Below are positions 24,100 through 35,124 of a stretch of 64,000 nucleotides of DNA, piece by piece; the first letter of the stretch is position 1, and every line of letters starts with the position of its first letter. Both the position numbers and the translations under genes were made by a program. The notes beneath the pieces are model-generated. The model ran no database searches. It was given only the letters and a program-made list of their open reading frames with translations, and was not told where the DNA came from. The stretch comes from Pontederia crassipes (Eukaryota > Streptophyta > Magnoliopsida > Commelinales > Pontederiaceae), in contig CM060194.1 of the NCBI GenBank assembly GCA_030549335.1, positions 38,767,171 to 38,831,170 of the forward strand, written 5' to 3'.

Positions 24100-26300
24100 G
24101 ACCTTCCCATGCCGGATCCGACCAAAGAAGTCCCTTTAGTTTGGCCACCTCGTCGGTCGGTCACTCCCTCGGACCTCCATCGTCGACAGGTACCTCGCTG
24201 GGTTGTTGGGACAATCCCGTTGGAGATGGGGACCATCGCACGCCCAGCACCTGAGTTCGATCCATCGCAGGCGCTTCCATCCTTTGTCACCCCGAGTGCG
24301 GGTCTTTCCTCCATTCGAGGTCGATGAGCTTGCATTATCAGGCTCATCCCACGCCACGCCGCTCTTCTGGATGTGCTCCTCGATGTGAGCACGCTGCCGG
24401 GTGACCTCTCCCTCCACGGAGATGATCCGATCGGTGAGTCGCTTCTCCGACTTCGCCACTTCTCTGGCCATCGCGCCTCTGAACTTCTCTTCATAGGTGC
24501 GGATGGTCGGGACGAATCCTTCAAGTCTCAGCACTCGAGCCATCAACTCATCCACGTTTCTTCGATATTCCAGAGAAACTCTCTCTTCGACCCGCTCGGC
24601 CGCAGAGCTGCGTTCGCATGTCTCCTCCCTCGAGATCGCTGCCAACGCATGTGACTTAGGCTCCTCCCTAGTCACCGGTACTTCATGTCGTCCTTCTTGT
24701 AACACCAACCAAAGACCTGGATGGGTCAGCGTTACCTCCTCGAAGTTGTCGATGGCGTCCATGCCGAGAACAAGACGGTGGTCGTCCAGCTCGACGACCA
24801 TCATGTCGAGAGCGCCTTCCCATGTTCCGATCCGCACCGGAACATCTCTAGCTACGCCGAGGATGGGTTGGATGCAATGTTCACCGTCTTCACAAGACCG
24901 GGCTCTTGGACGTACGAAATGTTCAGTCGAGCCGCCTCTTGTGCCGCCAAGAAGGTATGTGTCGCCCCTGTGTCAACCAGGGCAGTCGTCATGGAGCTCT
25001 TCACGCTGACTTCTGCGAACATCAAGCCCCTCGTGGCCTGCTTCTTGCCCCGGGTGGGGGTGGTGCCTGCTGTGGCCGATAAGGCCATAATGGAACCCAC
25101 GTGGACGGTTCCTCCTCCTTCGCCCGAAGTTGACTCCATGGCCGCCAGGCTCACCTTGTCGCACTCCCTCGCGAAGTGCGGACCTCCGCAGACGTAGCAC
25201 CGGACCGGCTTCCTCGAGGCGCTTTTGGTCAAAGCCGTCCCCTTCGCATCTCTCTTGCCATCATTCTTTTCGTCCGCCTTCTTCGTGGGCTTGGTCGCCG
25301 TGCCAAAATCCCGAGTGACCGAGAACTCCGCCAAGGCCTCCGCCGCGACAAGAGCCTCCTTCGTGCGTCCAAGAAGCCTTCAACTCACATCTTGAACTTT
25401 CCGGAACACCTCACGTCCTCCGAACTTGGCCATCCACCCCCACTTGGGTCTTTGGCCGTGTGCTGCTCAGTGCCACCTTGCTTTCCGAAGGCATCACTCT
25501 GCACCGATCTTCGGTCCGTTGAAGATCTTCGAGACATCGCTTCCTTGTTGTTGTCTCGGGATGTGGTCGGCATCCCACACCCCCAAGTAGGGCCTCACGC
25601 CTACTCGTGCGACCTTGTTGTCCGAAGGCGCACCGTCTTCACTCCGCTGAAGACTCCGGGACACAACTTCCTTGTTGCTGCCCCAGGACATGACCTTAAC
25701 GCCATGTCTTAGACTTCGATCTGGATGCTTATCTCCAAGCACCAGATAAAGCCATTGATGGCGGTCGCCTCACGGACGCCATCATATTTACGGGGTTCGG
25801 GACCCGTAAACTTGGGGGTCGACGCGCGAGCCGGCATTCCTCCTGCGTCGAGGACCTGTCGCTTCATCAAGGGGAGGTCGGCCTCATCGCCTTGATCTTC
25901 GTCTCCATGGCTTCTTCCATGGTGCGAAGTCGTGCCTCCATTCCTTGAAGCACTGTTGCGCCTCTTCCAGCGCAAGGCCATGTTGGCCCATCACAGCTTC
26001 CAGGCCTAGGACCGCCGCGTCCGTATCCTGAAGCCTTTGCCCCAGTGCCTCGACTTGCCTCTCCAAGGAACTCGCCGGCTCCTTCGACCTCCCGCGAGTC
26101 GAGCGCCTTCCCGCCACCGCAAGGCCTCCACCTCCTGTGGTGGCCGCGCCCCCGCCGTCGCCGCCGCCTTGAACTTGGCCGCCACCTCCTGTGGCCGCCG
26201 TGCTCGTGCTCGGGCCACCCTCACCGGTGGCCTCTGCCGTGCGGCTTTGGGTTGTGGGACCTTCGTCTTCTCCAGGCATTGTCTCCGCAACTCGATTCAA
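24100..26300 (-). pseudogene. Gag and aspartic protease relic of the LTR element
   Basis: Reading on the minus strand, a Gly/Ala-rich N-terminus (26300-25884) leads to a gag-like segment with PARASTPKFTGPEPRKYDGV (25981-25709). The usual gag core then appears missing or scrambled in a degenerate ~120-bp repeat (25390-25700). A zinc knuckle CYVCGGPHFAREC and the protease active site VDTGATHTFLA follow in 25334-24852. The protease end (VVELDDHRLVLGMD) continues in another frame (24837-24136). After it come a charged coiled-coil-like stretch and a second knuckle-like CWACDGPHLQRDC. Several frame changes make it non-functional. A knuckle after the protease is unusual. Confidence 0.75.
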
Positions 26301-26471
26301 AGACTACAATATAAGCGTCGAGCAGGTACTCTGACCCCACGAAATCCGAGGTGCGCGGGATCAGATCAGTTTGGACACTCCAATATTCCAAACCTTGCGA
26401 GATCACCTTGATCTGATACTACAATATCAGGATCAAGATGGGAGAACTCGCACCGATACCAACAATATCGC

Positions 26472-26482
26472 CTCTGATACCA
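26472..26482 (-). other. Primer-binding site of the gag-protease element
   Basis: The minus strand reads TGGTATCAGAG four bases after the 5' LTR end, matching the initiator-tRNA-Met type. Confidence 0.8.
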
Positions 26483-26486
26483 AGAT

Positions 26487-27572
26487 TGTCACGGACTAAA
26501 GCTCCACTTGGGAAAGCCTTAGCGCGATCGGCCTTGAACCTTCTCTGCACGAAGATTCAAGCAGCCTGATCGGGCGTCCTCACGATGACCGTACTATCAC
26601 ACAACGAAATAAACACGGTGGAGACAAGCACAAGAGGAAAAGAACACACACAAGGTGGTGGGGGAAAGCAGATCTTATTCAACCCTCAAACAACAAAGCC
26701 GACAACTCTCGGAGTGCTGAATGCCGAGTATCGAAGATGAGTCTAATGGCCGACTCCAGGCCCCTATTTATACAAGTATGGAGGGACTAACAAATTAACT
26801 CCCTCATATATATCCGAGATTGTAGGAATCCTCTCGATTTCCCTGTTGATAAGCTGAGATCTTCCACCACGATCTTCTCAGTTGTTAGCCGGGATCTCCT
26901 CTCGATTCTTCTAGATGATCTCGTTGGGTAATCCTCCACGATTCCCTCGAACTCGATCCGCAAAACCCCGGTGGCATAAGATCTTATCTTCAAGCTCCCC
27001 TCTATTCTTCTCACCAGAAACCGCTTGGAATGATCCTGCGTGATCATCTCGAGATCCTGTTAGTTATCCTCCTCGATATCTGTAGGATTCTCCCTGATTT
27101 GCTCATCAGGTTGTTGGTTGGGATAATCCACCTGATTACCTCTGACCTTCTCCTCAAGATCTCCAACTAGAAAGATCCTCCTGATCCTCCTGATTTGTTG
27201 GGATAAGGTGGCTGGCCGAACTGCTGAGATCCTTCGTGATCTTGGCGGATATGGTGCAACTCCATCATATCTTCGGTTGTCAACTTCTCTGCGAGTAACT
27301 AACGCTTGATCCTCGCGGCCAACTGTCCTCCTTGACTTCTGCCGACCTTTCGGACACTTTGGGATGAGCCGAATTTGCTCGGGATGATATCGCCCCTCCC
27401 CGCTGCCAAACTGAGCGTTCTGCCAAACTGCGCGTTCTGCCAAAGTGCGCATCCTGCCAAAACTGGCATTCTGCCAAAGTGGGCGTCGCCTGTGTCCCAG
27501 CCTTGCCGCACACCGTCCCACGCTGCTCCTGGGACGTAGATGAAGAATGGGGCGAGACACCCGTCTCTAACA
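26487..27572 (-). repeat. 5' LTR of the gag-protease element (1086 bp)
   Basis: It is bounded by TGTTAGAGAC and GTGACA (TG...CA) on the minus strand. It contains several short units based on TTGGCAGAA / TGCCAAA around 27405-27485. Open frames within it are LTR artefacts. Confidence 0.8.
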
Positions 27573-27631
27573 ATTTGACATGCACTCGATGAAAACAGAC
27601 GACCTTGTCTCCACCCACCTCGTGTCGTAAG

Positions 27632-28225
27632 CAATGTTGTAAGACCCGACCCGGCCACGATCCGGATTGTCTAACAGATCAGGTCGGACCGGTTGGACCG
27701 GGTTGAACCGTATGGTCGGACTGGGTAATATAAATTAATAAAAAAATAAAATAAGTTCAAGTGACTATTGGAATATTATTAATATGTAAGATATTATTTA
27801 ACAAAAATATAATGTAATATAATAAAATAATTCAGATTAATAATATAATAAAGTAAGCATAAATTAAATCATCAATTGAATATTTTCTAAATAAAAAATC
27901 TTGTGAGTAATTATAAAAAAATAAAGATATTAATGAAATTTTATATATGTGATAAAGAAGAATATTGAAATATAAATTTCAAGTATATATATATATGATA
28001 TTTTATGAAAAAATTTAATAATTTTTATACATTTTAATATTTTTTACATTTTTCAATTTGACCCGGGCCGGGTCGGCCAAACCCATCGGGTCAGCCGGTT
28101 GAACCCCGGTTTTGACCGAGTCAAAGCTGGTCAACTTCGTGGCCGAATTTTGGATGACCTGCGGGCCGTTTTAGTGCCCGGACACCGATCCGACCGGCCG
28201 GACCGGGACGGGTCTTACAACCATG
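27632..28225. mobile_element. Non-autonomous hAT-like element (594 bp) with 8-bp TSD
   Basis: The left end CAATGTTGTAAGACCCG and the inverted right end CATGGTTGTAAGACCCG are terminal repeats. The flanks GTCGTAAG (27624-27631) and GTCGTATG (28226-28233) form an 8-bp duplication with one mismatch. GC-rich CCGGGTCGG sequence at both ends surrounds an AT-rich core with no coding capacity. Confidence 0.78.
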
Positions 28226-28233
28226 GTCGTATG

Positions 28234-28924
28234 CCCTCACCAATGAGGACGGCTCTAGCACAGGCGATGTAATATTCTTTGACTCAATCAAGATATTATT
28301 CACTTTGAATTTCGTATGAATTTAAAATGCGTCTTGATAGATGAAAAAAATAGTTATATATAAACTCATGACCACTTTCATATTTTGTCCATATTATACT
28401 ATTATAAATCAAATCAACTTAATCTTTAGACCTTAGATCATTACAATCTTCCCCTCTTAAAAAGCTCAACGTTGTCATTGTACAATCCGTATTGAGCTGC
28501 CCATATTCTTTACATGGCTCAAGTTTATACAAGAGGTCAAATACCATTTCAGTAACACCCTATAAATGTATGTATGAAATTTATAAAATAATAAAAAACA
28601 AATATGATTAATTCAACGGCTATAATTTATTTATCCTTAAATAATATTTTTTTCATTATCAAATTATCTCAATAAATATATATTACTTCATCTAAGAAAT
28701 ATATGATTAATCTACTCATAAATTATAATTATTAAATTAATTAAATGATGAAAATAAGTATCTTACACTATGGCATAGAATGTGGTGCTCTACATACTCA
28801 TTAACGGTAGAGGCTAATTTTTCTTTATTCAGCTCTTAACTTTTCCTTCATTAATCTCATTCCCACTCTATGTACAACCTAAGAATTGTTTAGGCTATAA
28901 CTTTTTTTTGTTCTCACGTTCGCC
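28234..28924. other. Intergenic DNA without a recognised gene
   Basis: Moderately AT-rich, with no recognised motif or boundary between the hAT-like and CACTA elements. Confidence 0.4.
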
Positions 28925-30248
28925 CACTACAAGAAAATTACCATTTTTCGATGGATAGAAATCCATTGCAATTTGCGACAGAAATGTTTTCGATGGAATT
29001 TTTGACCGTCGGAATTGAAAATAATAAATTATATAATTTGTTATATTATTATTTTATTTTTTGACGATTAGAAACATCGATATTTTCGACGGATATCTAT
29101 CCGTCACAATTTTCGACGGCTACAACCGTCAGAAATGAAAATAATAAATTATATAATTTATTATATTATTATTTTATTTTTTGACGATTAGGAACGTCGA
29201 TATTTTCGACGATCGTAACCGTCAGTAAATGTATAATAATATAATATATAGAATATTTTATTAATATAATTAGCGGCAGTCTAAACCGTCGTAATTTCTG
29301 ACGGTTCCGACCATCGGTAATAATTAGCAATAGTTCAAACCGTCGGTAAAATAAAAAATAAATATTATATATAATTAAATATAGTATTTTATTTTTATAA
29401 TTAAAAAATTATCGACGGTCACAACCGTTAGTTATTTTAAAAATAATTAATATTTACTTTTTTGACGGTCAAAATCGTCGGTAATTAAAATTTTATTATC
29501 CCACTTTTTTCCGTTTTTCTGCTTTCTCATCTTTCCACCTATATATATAATATATATATATAATAATATATAATATATATCTATATATACCAAATCCCTC
29601 TATTTCTTTCCCCCTCTCCCTCTCCTTGCCGGCGAGCCTCCGACCTGACGTCAAGTGTCGACCGCCGGCGACCCTCTCCCGCCGGCGTCCCTCTCCCCTT
29701 CTCTCTCTCTCTCCGGCCTGGACCGCCAGGGATTCGACTGCTTGGCGGCCGAATTCGACTATGGGCGGCCGGATCCAGCCGCAGGCGTCGGCCAACCACT
29801 TGGCCGGCTGACGGCTGGATCTCGGCCGCTGGCCTTCGGATTGGCCGCCTGGCGGCGGAATCTAGTCGCCGGCCACCAGCCGGCTAATTTTTTTATATTA
29901 TAAAAATTCTTTATGACGGTTTTGACCGTCGAAAGTTTCGAAGGTCGTCCGACGATCGCCGAAAGTTTCGACGGTTGCTACCGACAAAATTTGCTGCGGT
30001 CGTCGCAATCGTTGAAAGTTTCGACGCTCGTGACCACTGAAATTTCGACAGTTTCATCGATCGTCGCAAATATCAACGGTCGTGACCGCCGGACTTTCGT
30101 CGAAATTTTCGGCATTTTTTTCCAACCGTCGAAAATTCATTTGCGACGATAATTTTTCGGACGAATCGATTCCGTCAAAAAAATCGTCGTCGGAAATGAT
30201 GTTTTTGACGTTTTTCGACCGTTCATAATTTCCATATTTCTTGTAGTG
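28925..30248. mobile_element. Non-autonomous CACTA element (1.3 kb)
   Basis: It starts CACTACAAGAAAAT and ends ATTTCTTGTAGTG, the CACTA terminal inverted repeat. Both ends carry many subterminal copies of GACGGT/ACCGTC (for example 29090-29480 and 29915-30200). The same motif fills the ends of the larger element at 48666-59257, so this is probably a derivative of that family. The middle (29620-29880) is GC-rich and contains GGCGGCCGGATC, also seen near 58335. No transposase is present. A matching 3-bp target duplication is not clear. Confidence 0.82.
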
Positions 30249-31849
30249 TTCATTTTCCTCTTTGTTGACTTATGATTATTCGGCAACCTGGTTGAGTTTT
30301 ACGTATGCATGTTTGTATTTTCCCACCGAAAGAAAAATAAATAAATGCTTTGTATTTTATATTTTCTTCTAAGTTTCCCGATTTTATCACTGGAAGTAAA
30401 TTTAATATGGAATTATTTTTTCAAAAGATTGAATTTCAAGATCAACGAAAGAAAGGATACGGCATTGGAAGAAAGAAAAAAGAAAGAAAGTCTAAAATAG
30501 TTATCCTGAATGCGCTGGAAGTTTATGCTCAGTTCAATTTTTCTGGATCATTAAACCATTCTGCATGCAACTAGTGGTATTTGCTATATAATGTTTTGAA
30601 CAATAAATCACAATAATTAATTAGGTCGATCTAACGGACCACTGAATGGGTCAATCTTTTACATTCATGGTGTACTTTGTACGAAACTAGATTTTCATGT
30701 TGCATACCTTTCTTTAAAGGAAAAAAATATATATCACGCGTTCTTATAAGATGCCGAGAACAGTTCAAGGTGTTCTTTTACTAAATCAAATTATAAGATG
30801 CCGAGAACAGTTCGACATACGCGTAAAGTCCATGACCGCAATGTCAGTGGAACCAGAATAATACCGATATAAAAGGTCAAGATTTAACCACGAGCTAGTG
30901 AGCGTTGGAACTTGGACGTAAAAAAATTTATGTCAAAGGAAAGACCTTGAATTTTCTGGAGAGTAGGAGATGCTTTTAAATGGTTTAGAAATAAATTTAT
31001 GGGCAAACCAAAAAAGTGATGGAGAATACGAGATCCTGGCATCCTGCATATATTATAGGAAAGCAGAAATAAACTTGTGCATCCGGGGAACTAAATAGAA
31101 TATATTAATATATATCGAACCGTCCAACTCCGCACTCGTCATCCAACGTGTGTACGTAAATTAATCGACGGCCCAACACCTAACTTCTAATTTTCTGCCT
31201 TACGATCACACCTAAATTACTTGTAAACATACATAATAACATATGTAGAATATAAACAGAATTTTCCATTTTACTAGTGAATTATATTTCATATTTTTTT
31301 TCAATCATCAACTTAAAAATTTATGAATTATATTTAACCCATTTTCATTTAAGAACTTAGAACTCCGACAAATAAATAAAAGAATGACAAATTAATAAAT
31401 CTCTGACACTACCATTAAATCTATAATAATTAATAAACCAGAATTTTACTTTTACGTCCGTCTAAGTCGTTCAAAACTCAATTCTTACCACTTTCACCCA
31501 ACATATCGTCAACCATGCATATATCGTGTTTTAATTAATATTAAGAAACTTCCACCTCATATCCTAATAAGTTATTTGTACGTTCTAAGAAAGGCAAAGT
31601 TTGCATGCCAATCGGGTAAGCGAATCAGTGACACGCGTTGTTTCCATCGATTGCATACACATTACACACATTACATATAGATCGCCGGAGATAACACACG
31701 ACTGTCGGAGTTGCATCTTCAAATACAGAGATGAAAAATCGTCATTAATTTGGCCGCCTTTTTCCCGTAGGATTTCACTTACAGTTCCCTCCGTTTGGAG
31801 CTCATTAATTGTTACCTGGTGAGTGGTGACGTTACAACTTACAAAGCTC
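30249..31849. other. Intergenic DNA and upstream region of the calmodulin-like gene
   Basis: AT-rich sequence. A 23-bp direct repeat (TTATAAGATGCCGAGAACAG plus TTC) lies at 30744-30766 and 30791-30813. The last few hundred bases must hold the promoter and leader of the downstream gene, but no clear TATA box could be fixed. A 73-codon frame at 31601-31822 ends just before the gene and is not convincing. Confidence 0.4.
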
Positions 31850-32269
31850 ATGGAGCTGGACGCAGTGTTCCGCAGCTTCGACAAGGGCGGCGACGGCAAG
31901 ATATCGGCCGCGGAGCTGATGCAGTGCATGGAGAGCATCGGGGAGGAGCTGTCCCCGGAGGACGCCGTTGTGCTGCTGGAGACGATGGACGCCGACGGGG
32001 ACGGGCTGCTGGGCTTGGAGGAGTTCGTGAGGTTGGCGGAGGCGGACGAGGAGGAGGAGAGGAGCCGGGACCTGCGGGCGGCGTTCGAGATGTACGTGGG
32101 CGTCGACGGAGAGGGCGGCTGCATCACGGCGAGGAGCCTGAAGCGGATGCTGAGCCGGCTGGGGGCGTCGAGGCCTATCGAGGACTGCCGTGCCATGATC
32201 TGCAGGTTCGACCTCAACGGGGATGGAGTGCTGAGTTTTGACGAGTTCAGAACCATGATGACGGTTTGA
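31850..32269 (+). CDS. Calmodulin-like calcium-binding protein (139 aa, intronless)
   Basis: This small EF-hand protein would bind calcium and pass the signal to target proteins. Four EF-hands can be placed. Loops 1 (residues 11-22, DKGGDGKISAAE), 2 (47-58, DADGDGLLGLEE) and 4 (121-132, DLNGDGVLSFDE) keep the acidic ligands and final Glu. Loop 3 (about 85-96, VDGEGGCITARS) lacks several ligands and the final Glu, so it probably does not bind calcium. I chose the ATG at 31850; the frame is open nine codons further up but without an ATG. GC content is very high, unlike the surroundings, as in many monocot genes. It belongs to the plant CML family; the exact member cannot be named. Confidence 0.92.
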   Translation: MELDAVFRSFDKGGDGKISAAELMQCMESIGEELSPEDAVVLLETMDADGDGLLGLEEFVRLAEADEEEERSRDLRAAFEMYVGVDGEGGCITARSLKRMLSRLGASRPIEDCRAMICRFDLNGDGVLSFDEFRTMMTV

Positions 32270-33113
32270 GAGGCTCCATGCAGAGTCATATACTTGTGCT
32301 GTGAATGATCGTGTTACTTCGCTGATGTATATGTTATACGTCGATTCATTCATTTCATTATTTGTATTATTTTATATGGGATCTCGATCTATTTGATGGT
32401 GTTCATATTTGTTGTTTGCATATTCCTCTCTGCTCGGTGCGATTGTCAAACCTCACCAGATACTGCCGTTCACGAAGGGACGCCGTTGCTGATGCGGCCG
32501 CAGGCCGCTGATTGTTGCTGCTGCCACAGATTGCTGCCGCTGCGGACGACGCCCCCCTTCTGCTTGTTGCCCGTTGCCAAACTTCGCACAGACTGATTAT
32601 GACTGCCTTCTGATTATGACTGCCTTCGCACAAACTTCGCCTCCCTTCTGATTATGCTTTTGTATCAACGGTCGACCGTGGATCGGATGACTGCGAAGGT
32701 AACCCATGCACAGACTGATTATGAGGTCTGAGGACAATTTTTGGTGCATAGTTTTTTCCACTTACCATGGACGGATCTCTCCTAAACGACTATCTTAATT
32801 ATCCCGGAGAGCTTCATCCTTTCTATGGAGAATGACAGCTATGACCTCGTGGATCCGCCCTATCATGGTTCTTTCCCTCGGCTCGGGAAGGACTTCCTTT
32901 TTTGATGGCACACATAGTTCCCACAAGACTCGCTTCTAGAGGCATTTCTCGTCTTTGGGGCTTAACATTCTCGAGGCCACAATAGTAAAGACCTCGATAG
33001 AGGAGTAAGGCCGGGATCTAGTGCTTGGTCCCTCATTCTTAGATTACACCTATCTGATCAGCACTTTACAAAGTTTTTAACTGTCTATCAATGATTGGCC
33101 GGTCTACGCCTAG
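32270..33113. other. 3' flank of the calmodulin-like gene and unassigned DNA
   Basis: The first part is the likely 3' untranslated region. Near 32590-32660 TGATTATGACTGCCTTC is repeated. The rest, up to the LTR at 33114, is moderately GC-rich and looks like old repeat DNA that continues at 41853 beyond the inserted element. No protein could be read. Confidence 0.35.
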
Positions 33114-35084
33114 TGTAACGCCCCCAAATCGATCCCCGCCACGTGACGAAGATCAATCTGGAGACGCTACGACATGATATAACTTGACCATAATATTGAT
33201 CATATCTCAGTCAAGAATCGAGACACGTCAGCGGAAGAAAAGAAATAAAGATAAATTATAACTTTAATTGCGGAAGTCTAAAAGTGGCTATGACATTACT
33301 AAGAAATAAACTAAGTTCTACATCATGAATCTAAAATGCGGAAGGTAAATGAAAATTAATAAGTATTCTAAAAGCCCTATGGTTCATGTGCTGTCCTATC
33401 GCTAGAGCCCCATCACCACACGCCTACTCCACTACGTTACTGATCTGATCCTGTGAAAATCAGACACAGGGGAGGAGGTCCTCCCGTAAGCTTTACAGCC
33501 TAGTGGGGAACCACATGATATACAATGCATGACATGAATATAATAATCAACGGTAAATAATCATGCTTAACTTGAACGTGGAAGATAACATATCAGTATC
33601 ATGGATCATAATAAGAATAAGATCGACGATATCATGAATCATGAGGATCAATAATACATAGTAAACTTGAAATCATGACATACTTGACTTGACTTGAACT
33701 TGAACATGCTTGTTGATCTTGGTTATTAATTAACAATCAGGGTGACTTTGAGTGCCTTTAATTCTTGGGATATGCCCAGCAAACGATACGGCCTTGTGCG
33801 GGTCAATGGGTGATCAAACCATGACCAAGGGAGCGATCCTTATCCTGATGCACTTGGCTTGGACTGACAACCCATCATTAATTTTTCATCTGAACTTATT
33901 AATCACTTTTAGTATCTTGTCATTCTTTGTATCATGTGATGAAGGAGATATGATCGGTATGAGGTAAATCAAGACAAAGAGTTTATGTTGGAATTATAAG
34001 GAAATCAATAATGTTCATATCAAAATAAAGAGAGACTAATGGGTGAAAAATCAAGGATTAGTTTGGCCTTCTTTTTACTCCCTCTTTCTTCCTCTTTCTA
34101 CTATCACAGAAGTTCCTTTTTTTTTATTTCTGTGCATGCCAAAACAATGGCCATTCTTTTTCTTTTTTTTTCTCTCTCACCACCTCTCTCGGTTTCTATT
34201 TGATAGAAAGCTATTTGACTTTCTCTTTTTTTTTCATGGGGCGTCTAATATCTAATCATCTTCCTCACTTATTTTTTTTCTCTCTCTCCAATTCAGATAG
34301 CGCTCGAGAAATCCCCTTTTTAATTTTTTTATTTAAATCCTCACGGCCCTTTTTTTTTCAATCTACCAGTAGTAATTCTAATAATAAAAATAATAATCAA
34401 AGAACATACGGATTCCCCCTATGTACTTTCGCTCTACTCTAAATCCTACATCATAGCAATCAATAATACAGAAATAGAACAAACATAAATAAATATGCAT
34501 ACAAACAATCAACCAATCAAAGAATTCAAGAAATCAAATAATTAAAAATGATAATTTGAACCCTATTCATATTCTTTTCTTTTCATAACGATTAGGGCAC
34601 GAATTGGGATAATTCAGAGGTCAGGCAAGGTGATTTCGATTCACCCACCTCGGTTCGCGGTTAATCCGTTCTTTAGTTCGTCGGAAAATCGATTAACGGC
34701 CGAGTCCCCTATTTTCGTCTCCCTGTGCCTTGTTTTCTACCGGCCGATTAGCGCCCTTGCACCAAGAATGACGAAAGAAAACTCCCTGCCTCTGCTCGCG
34801 TGGGAGGAGGATGAAAGAACCCGGAAAGGATTTGTCGGGGTGATCTAGAGATTAATGGCCAATTAGTTTTTATCTACTCTAATCCCCTCGTGGTCAAATC
34901 CCATATGAAATAAATCTAATCGGATTACACCCCTCTCTGCGGATTGGTTTTTGTCTCCTATTGGAAAATAAATCTGATATCATTAATGTGATAAGATTTT
35001 ATCCCCTCTCCTATTCGACTTTTATCTCTTATTTCTGTTGGCCGATTCTTTTCTCCTTTTTTTTAACTGGTGTCGGTTATTACA
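33114..35084 (-). repeat. 3' LTR of the Tekay-like element
   Basis: It matches the other LTR over about 1.97 kb. Open frames inside it recur in both LTRs and are not separate genes. Confidence 0.93.
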
Positions 35085-35124
35085 TTCTTACCCCTTAAAA
35101 GAAAATTCGTCCTCGAATTTTGCA

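Larger units (their letters stand above)
22545..27572 (-). mobile_element. Gag-protease LTR retrotransposon with internal inversion (5.0 kb)
   Basis: On the minus strand the 5' LTR (26487-27572) starts TGTTAGAGACGGG and ends CCGTGACA. It is followed by TGGTATCAGAG, the initiator-tRNA-Met primer-binding site (26472-26482). The interior encodes gag-like sequence, a zinc knuckle and an aspartic protease, but no reverse transcriptase or integrase. The 3' LTR is rearranged: 22545-23167 matches the end of the LTR, while the LTR's first part lies inverted at about 23751-24085. The outer flanks (CCCCG and ATTTG) do not match, so one end may also be altered. Confidence 0.8.

Noticed and set aside
23736..24254. 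172-codon plus-strand frame repeated on the other strand near 27299-27658
   Set aside because: It is LTR sequence in inverted orientation, not a duplicated gene.
24497..25197. Long plus-strand frames opposite the gag-protease region
   Set aside because: The minus strand carries the zinc knuckle and protease motifs; these are shadows.
28922..30251. A 3-bp target duplication for the small CACTA element
   Set aside because: The flanks read GCC and TTC, which do not match, so none is claimed.
31601..31822. 73-codon frame just upstream of the calmodulin-like gene
   Set aside because: No motif and a position in the promoter or leader; at most an upstream frame without support.
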